Part shown: in pieces, positions 23,990 to 31,292 of the stretch | Position numbering within the stretch: position 1 is the first letter of the stretch | Layout of the letters: the number at the start of each line of letters is the position of its first letter | NCBI GenBank assembly: GCA_029259055.1 | Contig: JAPDJP010000028.1 | Coordinates: 1-45,733, forward strand | Origin: Thermoplasmatota archaeon | GTDB lineage: Archaea > Thermoplasmatota > E2 > UBA202 > JdFR-43 | DNA length: 45,733 bases | Direction of reading: 5' to 3' | The notes under the pieces: generated by a model | Databases searched by the model: none | What the model was told of the DNA's origin: nothing | The model's input: the letters and a program-made list of their open reading frames with translations, nothing else | Made by a program: the position numbers and the translations under genes

Positions 23990-25456
23990 ATGGAAGCTTT
24001 GTCCCCATTGGAAAAGAAATTACTAATTGAATTACAAAAAAATGATGGCAAGATAAAACCAGAAAAAATTGATATGGAATTGGTAAAGGTAATGAATGCT
24101 GCTGCTTGGTTACAGAGCAAAGGGCTTGTTAAAACATCTGAAAACATAATAAAGGAATATGAAATTACAGAAGAAGGTGAAAAATTCTTAAAGGAAGGAT
24201 TGCCAGAAAAAAGAATTTTAAAAGATGTAGAAAAAATTGAAATAGAAACTTTAGAAAAAAAATTTGGTAAAAAAGATGTTTCAATATCGATAGGATGGGC
24301 TTTAAGGAAAGGATGGTGTAGAATAGAAAAAAATGAAAAAAATTATTTAATTATAACAGAAAAAGGGAAAGAAGAAATAAAGAAAAAGCAGCCTGAGGAG
24401 GAGGCTTTAGAAAAAATTGCAAAAAAGGATTTTAACATCGACGAAAAAATCATAAAAGTATTAAAGAGGAGGGAGGCAATAAAAGAAAAGGAAAAGGTGG
24501 AAAGAATAATATATTTAACTGATAAAGGATGGGAAATAGTAAAGAAAGGTATTAAAATTGAAGAAGAAATTTCTCAATTAACACCTGAAATTATAAGAAG
24601 TGGAAAATGGAAAAAGGTAAAGTTCAGAAAATATGACATAAAAGCTTTCGCACCTTCTATATATCCTGGAAAGCTCCATCCTTTAACACAACTAATAGAA
24701 AAGATAAGAAGAATTTTTTCTGAGATGGGTTTTAAAGAAATCAGGGGGAGTTATGTAGAATCCTGTTTTTGGAACATGGATGCTCTATTTATACCCCAAG
24801 ACCATCCAGCAAGGGATATGCAAGATACTTTTTATTGCAAGAAGCCAGACAAAATAGATATAGATGATGAGCTAATAGAAAAAATTGCAAGAGTACATGA
24901 AAATGGTGGGATGACAGGCTCGATAGGATGGAGATATAAATTTAATAAAGAAGAGGCTAAAAAAGCCCTGTTAAGGACTCATACAACAGTAAATACAATA
25001 AGATATTTAGCGAATAATCCTGTTCCTCCGGCAAAGGTATTTTCCATAGAAAGGGTTTTTAGGAGGGAAAACATTGATTCCACGCATCTTCCAGAATTCC
25101 ATCAAATTGAGGGAATTGTCTATGAAAAGGATGCAAACTTTTGCATGTTAAAAGGAATATTAAAAGAATTCTATACAAGGATGGGATTTAAAAAAATAAG
25201 ATTTAGACCATCCTATTTTCCATATACTGAACCATCTTTAGAAATAGAGGTTGAATGGCAAGGAAAATGGATTGAACTTGGGGGGGCTGGGATATTTAGA
25301 CCAGAAGTTACAATTCCTTTCGGAATAAAAGAACCAGTGCTGGCATGGGGGCTCGGCCTGGAAAGGATGGCGATGATTCTGCTTGGGTTAAATGATATAA
25401 GAATGCTTTATTTTAGTGATTTGAAATGGCTTCGCGAGCTTCCTTTACTCATCTAA
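23990..25456 (+). CDS. pheS: Phenylalanyl-tRNA synthetase alpha subunit
   Basis: This is the catalytic alpha subunit of the class II alpha2-beta2 PheRS, 488 residues. The N terminus (about 1-200) carries the winged-helix repeats typical of archaeal/eukaryotic PheS. The catalytic core starts at HPLTQLIEKIRRIF. Motif 2 is FSIERVFRRENIDSTHLPEFHQIEG and motif 3 is GLGLERMAMILLGLNDIR. The pheT gene for the beta subunit is not adjacent. The stop abuts the convergent CBS gene with no spacing. Confidence 0.96.
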   Translation: MEALSPLEKKLLIELQKNDGKIKPEKIDMELVKVMNAAAWLQSKGLVKTSENIIKEYEITEEGEKFLKEGLPEKRILKDVEKIEIETLEKKFGKKDVSISIGWALRKGWCRIEKNEKNYLIITEKGKEEIKKKQPEEEALEKIAKKDFNIDEKIIKVLKRREAIKEKEKVERIIYLTDKGWEIVKKGIKIEEEISQLTPEIIRSGKWKKVKFRKYDIKAFAPSIYPGKLHPLTQLIEKIRRIFSEMGFKEIRGSYVESCFWNMDALFIPQDHPARDMQDTFYCKKPDKIDIDDELIEKIARVHENGGMTGSIGWRYKFNKEEAKKALLRTHTTVNTIRYLANNPVPPAKVFSIERVFRRENIDSTHLPEFHQIEGIVYEKDANFCMLKGILKEFYTRMGFKKIRFRPSYFPYTEPSLEIEVEWQGKWIELGGAGIFRPEVTIPFGIKEPVLAWGLGLERMAMILLGLNDIRMLYFSDLKWLRELPLLI

Positions 25457-26254
25457 CTATTTCCCCAACAATTCTTTTAACAAATGTTTTAGTAAATCTG
25501 TTCTTGTAACAATACCTTTAATCTTATTATTCCCTCCCACAATTGGCAAACAACCAATTTCATGTTTTATCATCAATTCTGCCGCATCTCTTATTGTTAT
25601 ATTATCTCTTGCGGTTATTGCTGGGCTCCTCATTATATCTTTAACAAGCAGGTTTCTGAGTCTATTTTGCTGGTGTCCTAAACTTATACTTTTTCTTAAA
25701 GTTGCAAAAGCAAATGCTATTTCTCTATCTGCAATTATCCCAACCACTTTTCCTTCTTCAACAACAGGAAGTCTTGCAATATTATGGTCAATAAGTAATC
25801 TTCTTGCATGAATTACTCTATCATCGGGCTTGACAGTTATTACTGGAGTTGTCATTATTTTTTTTATATTTTCCTCACTTTTTACTAAAGGTAATAAATC
25901 AGCCTTTGTAACAACTCCAACAAGCTCATCGCCCATAACAACGGGAAGCATTGTTGGGCCGGGTTCACCCACCGTCTTTAAAATATCAATAATATCTGTA
26001 TCGGGGGAGATGGTTTCAAAATTTTTTTCCATAACTGTTGATGCATGCATCTTTGATGCAGGAACCCCTTTGCTTCTAATACTTCCTAACTTATCCGCTA
26101 TTTTATTATCTGTTACTATTCCAACAAGCCTCCCATTATCTAAAACAGGGAGCTTCGTTATATTATGTTTATCCATTAAATCCAAAATATGACTTAAATC
26201 ATCACTTTTACTCACATAAATAACTTCTTTTGCCATAATTTCCCCAACTTTCAT
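25457..26254 (-). CDS. Protein with two CBS pairs (four CBS motifs)
   Basis: This is about 265 residues consisting of four consecutive CBS motifs, starting VGEIMAKEVIYVSKSDD, KMHASTVMEKNFETISPDTD, ENIKKIMTTPVITVKPDD and VKDIMRSPAITARDN. It has no additional enzymatic domain. A perfect GAGGTGAT SD (26259-26266) sits 4 nt before the ATG at 26254 and overlaps the stop of the upstream CBS gene, so the genes are translationally coupled. It is likely an adenosine-nucleotide-responsive regulator of unknown partner. Confidence 0.9.
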   Translation of the reverse strand: MKVGEIMAKEVIYVSKSDDLSHILDLMDKHNITKLPVLDNGRLVGIVTDNKIADKLGSIRSKGVPASKMHASTVMEKNFETISPDTDIIDILKTVGEPGPTMLPVVMGDELVGVVTKADLLPLVKSEENIKKIMTTPVITVKPDDRVIHARRLLIDHNIARLPVVEEGKVVGIIADREIAFAFATLRKSISLGHQQNRLRNLLVKDIMRSPAITARDNITIRDAAELMIKHEIGCLPIVGGNNKIKGIVTRTDLLKHLLKELLGK

Positions 26255-26259
26255 AAAAA

Positions 26260-26811
26260 TCACCTCATCGATTCCGCACAGGATTCACAGAGTAATCTCC
26301 CATTTACATCAACAAGCCTATCAGAAAGCATCCCACATTCTTCACATTTCCCCGCCATAAATTTTGCCGTTTTTCTATATGATATTCTTTCTTTTGTTAT
26401 TTCTGCCCATTCTTCCAATATATCCAAAAGAAGAGGAGAAAATTGCATTATGTCTTTTTCAGTCACCATCCCAACCAACTTATCTTTATCAACGACTGGC
26501 AATCTCCTTATTTTATGCTTTCCCATTATTCTTACCGCCTCTTCTATACTTGCATCTGGCGATATTGTTATAATGGGCTTACTCATTACTTCCTCAACAC
26601 ATATTTTTGATGGGTCTTTTTCTTCCGCAACTATTTTCCTCAAGATGTCACTTTCTGTTAATACCCCTATTGGTTTTCCATTTTCTACAATTATTATGCT
26701 ACCAACCTTCTCGCTCTTCATTTCTTTTGTTGCATCTAATACGCTTGCCTTCTTGTTAATAATTACTGGGCTTGGATTCATAATGTCTTTAATGCGTATA
26801 TTTTCTTTCAT
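26260..26811 (-). CDS. CBS-pair protein with C-terminal zinc ribbon
   Basis: This 183-residue protein has a CBS pair (residues 8-125: IKDIMNPSPVIINKKAS...VEEVMSKPIITISPDAS...VRRL-like KIRRLPVVDKDKLVG). A short linker follows, then a C-terminal four-cysteine ribbon, CEECG...CESCAES, with CXXC spacing. This combination recurs in archaea and may link nucleotide sensing to nucleic-acid or protein binding. A TTG one codon upstream is possible, but the ATG at 26811 is preferred. It is first in the two-gene CBS operon. Confidence 0.88.
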   Translation of the reverse strand: MKENIRIKDIMNPSPVIINKKASVLDATKEMKSEKVGSIIIVENGKPIGVLTESDILRKIVAEEKDPSKICVEEVMSKPIITISPDASIEEAVRIMGKHKIRRLPVVDKDKLVGMVTEKDIMQFSPLLLDILEEWAEITKERISYRKTAKFMAGKCEECGMLSDRLVDVNGRLLCESCAESMR

Positions 26812-26888
26812 CAATATGTATTACCGCATAGCTAAAAAACTTTGTGTAGTTTCATGAATGTACTATAAAGTTCGATGATTGTTGCATA

Positions 26889-26902
26889 TTATTTATAAAT
26901 AA
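26889..26902. promoter_or_regulatory. 14-bp palindromic TATA element in a divergent gap
   Basis: TTATTTATAAATAA is a perfect palindrome. It is 84 nt from the CBS-ribbon start on the left and 122 nt from the methyltransferase start on the right, too far for leaderless transcription of either. The methyltransferase has its own TATA-like TTTTTAAATA at 26987-26996. Rightward transcription from the palindrome would start near 26920, exactly at a terminator-like hairpin. Confidence 0.45.
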
Positions 26903-26918
26903 ACAAAATTTGTAGGAT

Positions 26919-26950
26919 GGGGGAGGGAAAATTGCCTCCCTCTTTTTTTT
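26919..26950 (+). terminator. Intrinsic-terminator-like hairpin with U-run
   Basis: GGGGGAGG (26919-26926) can pair with CCTCCCTC (26935-26942), allowing one G-U, around an 8-nt loop. Eight T follow directly (26943-26950). No known gene upstream on the plus strand needs it, because the CBS operon runs the other way. Confidence 0.55.
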
Positions 26951-26991
26951 CCTATCCCCTCCCCCTTGCCTCCACCTCCCCTTTATTTTTT
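26935..26991 (+). other. Polypyrimidine tract
   Basis: About 57 nt of almost pure C/T on the plus strand, interrupted by only a few purines. The opposite strand is G-rich, with runs of four and five G near 26955-26980. It lies just upstream of the TATA box for the m5C methyltransferase gene. Such a tract can adopt non-B DNA or act as an upstream element; no function can be shown. Confidence 0.5.
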
Positions 26992-27017
26992 AAATACATT
27001 GATTATATAAAGAGATT

Positions 27018-27911
27018 GTGAATGAAAAATTTAAAGAAAGGATAAAAAAGATGGTCAGGGATGCCGATAAAATTTTTGAAGTTGAACAAGAATGGAAAAG
27101 CATAAGAGTAAATACAATAAAAATCGATAGAGAAAAACTTTATGAAAGACTGTGCAGAAATTTTGAAATAAGAGAAATCCCATGGTATGAAAATGGTTTT
27201 TTTGTTAAGGAGGGGGAAATTTCGAAAACAGTTGAATATTATTTAGGATATTACCACATTCAAGAAGCTTCGAGCATGCTCCCTCCATTGGCAATGCAAC
27301 TCGAAAAAAATGATAATGTATTGGATTTGTGCGCCGCCCCAGGGAGCAAAACAACCCAAATGGCAATGATGATGGAAAATAATGGTTTGATTATTGCAAA
27401 TGATGTTAATATAAAAAGGATAAGGGCTCTTGCTCATAACATCCAAAAAAGCGGGGTAATAAACTGTATTATTACAAATTATAATGGTATTCACTTCTGG
27501 CGAACAGGATATAAAGCTAATAAAATATTGTTAGATGTGCCATGTACAGCAAGTGGTAAAATAATAAAAAACAAGAAAATTGCTGAGAAATGGAATTTTA
27601 ACAGAGTAATTAGGATGAGTAAATTGCAAAAAAAGCTTATTGAATCTGCTTATAAATGTTTAATGGAGGATGGCATAATTGTTTACTCAACTTGTTCCTT
27701 AGAGCCTGAGGAAAATGAGGAGGTTATAGATTTTGCAATAAGAAAATTTGGGATGGAGGCAGAGGAAATAAAGTTTAAAGGAATAAAAACAAGAAAAGGA
27801 ATTAGAAGATGGAATGGAAAAGATTATGAAGGAGCTGAAAAAGCTGTTAGAATTTGGCCTCAGGATAATTTGACGGAGGGATTTTTCATATGCAGATTAA
27901 GAAAGTGCTGA
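27018..27911 (+). CDS. RNA (cytosine-5)-methyltransferase, NOL1/NOP2/Sun family
   Basis: This SAM-dependent m5C methyltransferase acts on tRNA or rRNA. SAM motif I is LDLCAAPGSKT (102-112). The two catalytic cysteines are present: C176 in DVPCTASG and C226 in STCSLEPEENE. At 297 residues it is the short archaeal form without a fused PUA domain; a separate PUA gene follows. The start is a GTG at 27018, about 26 nt from a TTTTTAAATA box, consistent with a leaderless mRNA. tRNA versus rRNA cannot be decided. Confidence 0.93.
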   Translation: MNEKFKERIKKMVRDADKIFEVEQEWKSIRVNTIKIDREKLYERLCRNFEIREIPWYENGFFVKEGEISKTVEYYLGYYHIQEASSMLPPLAMQLEKNDNVLDLCAAPGSKTTQMAMMMENNGLIIANDVNIKRIRALAHNIQKSGVINCIITNYNGIHFWRTGYKANKILLDVPCTASGKIIKNKKIAEKWNFNRVIRMSKLQKKLIESAYKCLMEDGIIVYSTCSLEPEENEEVIDFAIRKFGMEAEEIKFKGIKTRKGIRRWNGKDYEGAEKAVRIWPQDNLTEGFFICRLRKC

Positions 27912-28360
27912 ATGAAAAAGAAATTAGGGAGATAGAGGAGATTATTGAGAAAAATTATGGCTGTAAAATAAACTTAAGAAAATATAAAATTTTTCTCACG
28001 AGAGAAGATAAAATATGGCTTGTTAATAAAAAACTAAATTTTGATATATTTAGAAATATAAAAAGATGTTACAGAATCGGAATTTATTTTGGCAAATTAA
28101 AAAGAAACAAAAAAATTAAGTTAAGTATAGAAGGCGCTTTATTAGTTGGAAAAAGAGCTGTCAAAAATATCGCAATTTTGGATGATAAAGAAGCTTTAAG
28201 ATTTATGCAGGGATATGATGCAAAGGTCTATGAACTACTAAATTGTGAAATTAACAATTTTGTATTAGTAAAAAATAATAATGATGTTATAGGTGTTGGA
28301 ATTTTAAGAGATGGCTACATAGAAAACCTTGTGCCAAAAGCAAGAAGAATAAGTTTTTAA
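27890..28360 (+). CDS. PUA-domain protein, partner of the m5C methyltransferase
   Basis: This is a 156-residue protein. The N-terminal half is an alpha/beta region (EIREIEEIIEKNYGCKINLRKYKIFLTREDKIWLVNK). The C-terminal half has PUA-like sequence: ALLVGKRAVKNIAILDDKEALRFMQGYDAKVYE, then VLVKNNNDVIGVGILRDGYIENLVPKARRIS. PUA domains bind RNA, and related sequences form the C-terminal part of fused NSUN/RsmF proteins. It overlaps the methyltransferase by 22 nt, so it probably supplies RNA binding in trans. Confidence 0.82.
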   Translation: MQIKKVLNEKEIREIEEIIEKNYGCKINLRKYKIFLTREDKIWLVNKKLNFDIFRNIKRCYRIGIYFGKLKRNKKIKLSIEGALLVGKRAVKNIAILDDKEALRFMQGYDAKVYELLNCEINNFVLVKNNNDVIGVGILRDGYIENLVPKARRISF

Positions 28361-28383
28361 GCTAATTAATCATTATTTTTGAG

Positions 28384-29124
28384 ATGAAAGAAATAAAATC
28401 TGGAAAAAATCTGCTATTCTTATTTATGGCAATAATTATAATTATAATTGTAATAGTTATAGCTCCTTTTGTGTATCAAAGTTATAAAAGAGTTTTCAAC
28501 CCAACACATGATAGAGACCATGATGGAATACCAGATGATAGGGATGCTTTTCCAGACGACCCTCTGGAATGGGCTGATAATGATGGAGATGGAATAGGGG
28601 ATAATGCAGATAATGATGATGATAATGATGGTGTATTAGACAGTCAAGATTATTTGCCAAAAGCCAACGCTGGAATAATGGTAGAAATTCCAAAAATTAG
28701 AGTATATGACCCAAGATTGGCTCAAACAATCAAAATATATGCAAAAATATTTGTGGACAATAATGAATTTACCCTTCCTTCAGAGGGATTGAAGGAAATA
28801 AATATAGATGAAGATATTGATTTAAACTGGAATATAACAGTTGATGTGCCCGATGACGTTGGATATCATGATATAAAAATAATGCTCTATTATAAGAGTC
28901 TTAAAGAAGGATTAATTGACATAAACGGAGAAAATGCTGATAAAAACGAGGAGGGAAAAATAATAGAAATAAGTTATTATATAGGGAATAAAATAGGTTA
29001 TCAATATCCAGAAGGAAAAGATTATGCATATTCAGATGGATATGATGATGGAAATGATTTTCTTTTCTTTGATGAAAGGGATGCGAGAATCTATTACAGA
29101 ATAGTAACTATTGAGATAACTTAA
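28384..29124 (+). CDS. Membrane-anchored protein with thrombospondin-type-3 calcium repeats
   Basis: This 246-residue protein has one N-terminal transmembrane helix (about 10-32, very Ile/Val-rich) acting as signal anchor. About 45 residues of Asp-rich repeats follow (DRDHDGIPDDRDAFPDD, NDGDGIGDNADNDDDNDG), matching the calcium-binding TSP3 pattern, and then a beta-rich extracellular domain of unknown type. Such anchors are common on euryarchaeal surfaces. It follows the PUA gene by 23 nt and converges with the phosphatase-like gene, overlapping it by 17 nt. Function unknown. Confidence 0.8.
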   Translation: MKEIKSGKNLLFLFMAIIIIIIVIVIAPFVYQSYKRVFNPTHDRDHDGIPDDRDAFPDDPLEWADNDGDGIGDNADNDDDNDGVLDSQDYLPKANAGIMVEIPKIRVYDPRLAQTIKIYAKIFVDNNEFTLPSEGLKEINIDEDIDLNWNITVDVPDDVGYHDIKIMLYYKSLKEGLIDINGENADKNEEGKIIEISYYIGNKIGYQYPEGKDYAYSDGYDDGNDFLFFDERDARIYYRIVTIEIT

Positions 29125-30514
29125 CAATAGATTTGATAATCTTCAATTCCTTTTCACTTATTCCATATTTATTCCAATCAACTTTTTTAACATTTAATTT
29201 TTTGAATATTTCTGCAACTTTCCCATCTACATGTAATGGGATGGGTAAATTCATGGAATGGAAAACTGTTGGCAAGACATCGACAACTTTTATTTCCCCA
29301 TTCCATTCCTTTATATTTTTCCCATATGCCATAAATATTCCATATTTTGAATGCTCTCCTTTAAAATGAAATTCTCCCGGCTTATCAATAATTTTTCTGA
29401 AATTTAAAACGTCTACTATTGCGTATCCCTCCATTAAATCTATAACAATGTAATCATTCATTTCGGTTGCTTTCATTGGTTTTATATTGTTATCTTCAAA
29501 ATTGTTTATTAATTCTATAATTTCATTTTTTACTTCTTTTTTTGCTACAATTGCTCTCGAACTCGATGACAAACAGAAAGCTTTTGATTTTTTAAAATCA
29601 ATAACATTTTCTTTGGATGCTATGGAAAAAAGATGTTTTCTAAATAGACGTATAAATTTTTTTGGAAGATAATACAGAAGTTTGGCAAATCTTTTTCCAA
29701 TATCTATTGTTCTTATTCTTCCTATTGCTTCTAAATATTTCTTTTCATAAAGGAGATTATTCAGAAAAATATTCTTTTTTATTCCATAAAATCCATGGTC
29801 TGAAACAATGAAATAGTTTGCTTTATATAATTCCATTATTTTTCCTATTTCCTCATCAATTTTTTTATATATTTGGAAAACGTAATCACTATCCCATAAA
29901 AAATGCTGTACTAAATCTGATGCTCTGAAGACAACCATGCCAAAATCCCAGCTGTAATTTTTTAACAGCATGATAAAAGCTTTTCTTCTCCATTCTATCC
30001 ATTCCCGCAGTATATTCATTACTTTTTCTGGATTATATCTTGCTGAGATTCTTATTGGTAAATCATCTATGATTAAATGTTCCATTTTATAGCCTTTGAG
30101 CAATTGTTTGGCTTCCTTTGGTTCGACAAAATTCTCGTTTGGAGGCGTTAGCAATCCCGAAACAATTACCCCATTTATTCTTTCTGGAGGATACGTTACT
30201 GGAACATTAACAACAATGCTATTCCTTCCTATTCTGCTAAGTAAATTCCATATTGCCGGAACTTTCCTAAATCTAGATGATATTGTTTTTATGCTCATTG
30301 TTTCTCTATCAAAATAGAAAAAATCAAAAATCCCATGCTTTTCTGGATTTACCCCAGTTACAATACTTGTCCAGGCGGGGGCGGAGGAAGGAGGTAAAGT
30401 TGATTCAAGCTTTCCAAAACAGCCATAAAATTTTTGGATATTTGGCAAGTCGTCAATCCATTTTTCAATAAGCTTTGGCTCAGCTCCATCTATGCCAATA
30501 ACGATGCTTTTCAT
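29108..30514 (-). CDS. Alkaline-phosphatase-superfamily phosphodiesterase/nucleotide pyrophosphatase-like enzyme
   Basis: This 468-residue protein has the metal-binding fold of type I phosphodiesterases. The first metal site is IGIDGAEPK. The nucleophile region is SSAPAWTSIVTGVNPEKHGIFDFFYF (a Thr/Ser nucleophile), the later metal block is IVSDHGFYG, and the C-terminal block is GEHSKYGIFMAYG. There is no signal peptide. Homologues are annotated as alkaline phosphodiesterase or nucleotide pyrophosphatase; the substrate is unknown. It overlaps the upstream small EF-Tu-like gene by 4 nt (ATGA). Confidence 0.9.
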   Translation of the reverse strand: MKSIVIGIDGAEPKLIEKWIDDLPNIQKFYGCFGKLESTLPPSSAPAWTSIVTGVNPEKHGIFDFFYFDRETMSIKTISSRFRKVPAIWNLLSRIGRNSIVVNVPVTYPPERINGVIVSGLLTPPNENFVEPKEAKQLLKGYKMEHLIIDDLPIRISARYNPEKVMNILREWIEWRRKAFIMLLKNYSWDFGMVVFRASDLVQHFLWDSDYVFQIYKKIDEEIGKIMELYKANYFIVSDHGFYGIKKNIFLNNLLYEKKYLEAIGRIRTIDIGKRFAKLLYYLPKKFIRLFRKHLFSIASKENVIDFKKSKAFCLSSSSRAIVAKKEVKNEIIELINNFEDNNIKPMKATEMNDYIVIDLMEGYAIVDVLNFRKIIDKPGEFHFKGEHSKYGIFMAYGKNIKEWNGEIKVVDVLPTVFHSMNLPIPLHVDGKVAEIFKKLNVKKVDWNKYGISEKELKIIKSIVKLSQ

Positions 30515-30756
30515 TCTACTTTATATACTTTGTCTCCTTCCCTTACCCTATCTATGACTTTAATTCCGATTTCATCTCCCGCTTTTGCTTCCTCAATTTT
30601 TTGCCTATTTATTTCCATTGATTCAACGGTTTGCTCAAAATCTGTAGTAGCGCCTTTTATTCTTATTTTATCTCCTATTTTTAAGCTACCTGTTAATTTT
30701 ATTGCTGCTACTCCTATTTTGGAAAAGAAATGGGTAACAACTCCTATTTCTTCCAT
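30511..30756 (-). CDS. EF-Tu domain-2-like small protein
   Basis: This 81-residue protein consists of a single translation-factor beta-barrel: GVVTHFFSKIGVAAIKLTGSLKIGDKIRIKGATTDFEQTVESMEINRQKIEEAKAGDEIGIKV. This pattern is shared with domain 2 of elongation factors and with the C-terminal part of some U32-type proteases. The GTPase domain is absent. Freestanding versions are annotated as translation-elongation-factor-like proteins without a known role. It is transcribed ahead of, and coupled to, the phosphodiesterase-like gene. Confidence 0.85.
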   Translation of the reverse strand: MEEIGVVTHFFSKIGVAAIKLTGSLKIGDKIRIKGATTDFEQTVESMEINRQKIEEAKAGDEIGIKVIDRVREGDKVYKVE

Positions 30757-30842
30757 ATTCTTAATATTTAACTCCTATTTATTATTTTCATTAATAACAA
30801 TACAATCAAAAACAAATATAAACACAAGAGTATTTGTAAATC

Positions 30843-31265
30843 ATGAAAATAAAAAATATGGAAATAAGAAGCATTGAAGCAAGAAGATTTATCAAAGATT
30901 TTTCTCGTCCAATGAATATTAGAATAGACCATAACAGTAGTATAACTCTATTTTCTGTTATAAAGAAAGGAGAAGCCCAAGTTGAATTTGAATATACTGC
31001 TAGTTATGGTCCTGTGGGTATAATAAAATTCGAGGGAGATTTTATATATGAGGGGAAAAATGCAGAAGAAATTGCAGAAAGATGGCAAAGCAAGAGAGAT
31101 ATGCCAAATGAAGTAGCCTCTCAGATACATACCGCTATAATGCATTTTTGTGTTCCGCAAGCGGTTATAATCGCAAAGGAACTAAAGCTCCCTCCTCCGA
31201 TTCCGCTTCCTCAAATAAGAATAGATAAAAAGGGTATCAAAAAATTTGGACCAGAAGTTGCATAA
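30843..31265 (+). CDS. Conserved archaeal protein, SecB-like fold suspected
   Basis: This 140-residue soluble protein has an N-terminal SIEARRF segment, alternating beta strands (VEFEYTASYGPVGIIKFEGDFIYEG), and a helical C-terminal half with VASQIHTAIMHFCVPQAVIIAKELKLPPPIPLPQIRI. The strand-then-helix order and proline-rich end resemble SecB-related proteins in archaea; this is a fold guess, not a demonstrated homology. The stop is 27 nt before ileS, which has its own TATA-like box. Confidence 0.72.
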   Translation: MKIKNMEIRSIEARRFIKDFSRPMNIRIDHNSSITLFSVIKKGEAQVEFEYTASYGPVGIIKFEGDFIYEGKNAEEIAERWQSKRDMPNEVASQIHTAIMHFCVPQAVIIAKELKLPPPIPLPQIRIDKKGIKKFGPEVA

Positions 31266-31292
31266 AATATTTTAATACTCCGCTTATTTCCC

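Noticed and set aside
26935-26991. G-quadruplex regulatory element on the minus strand
   Set aside because: Only two or three G runs of four or more are available with uneven loops; not enough to call a quadruplex, so listed only as a polypyrimidine tract.
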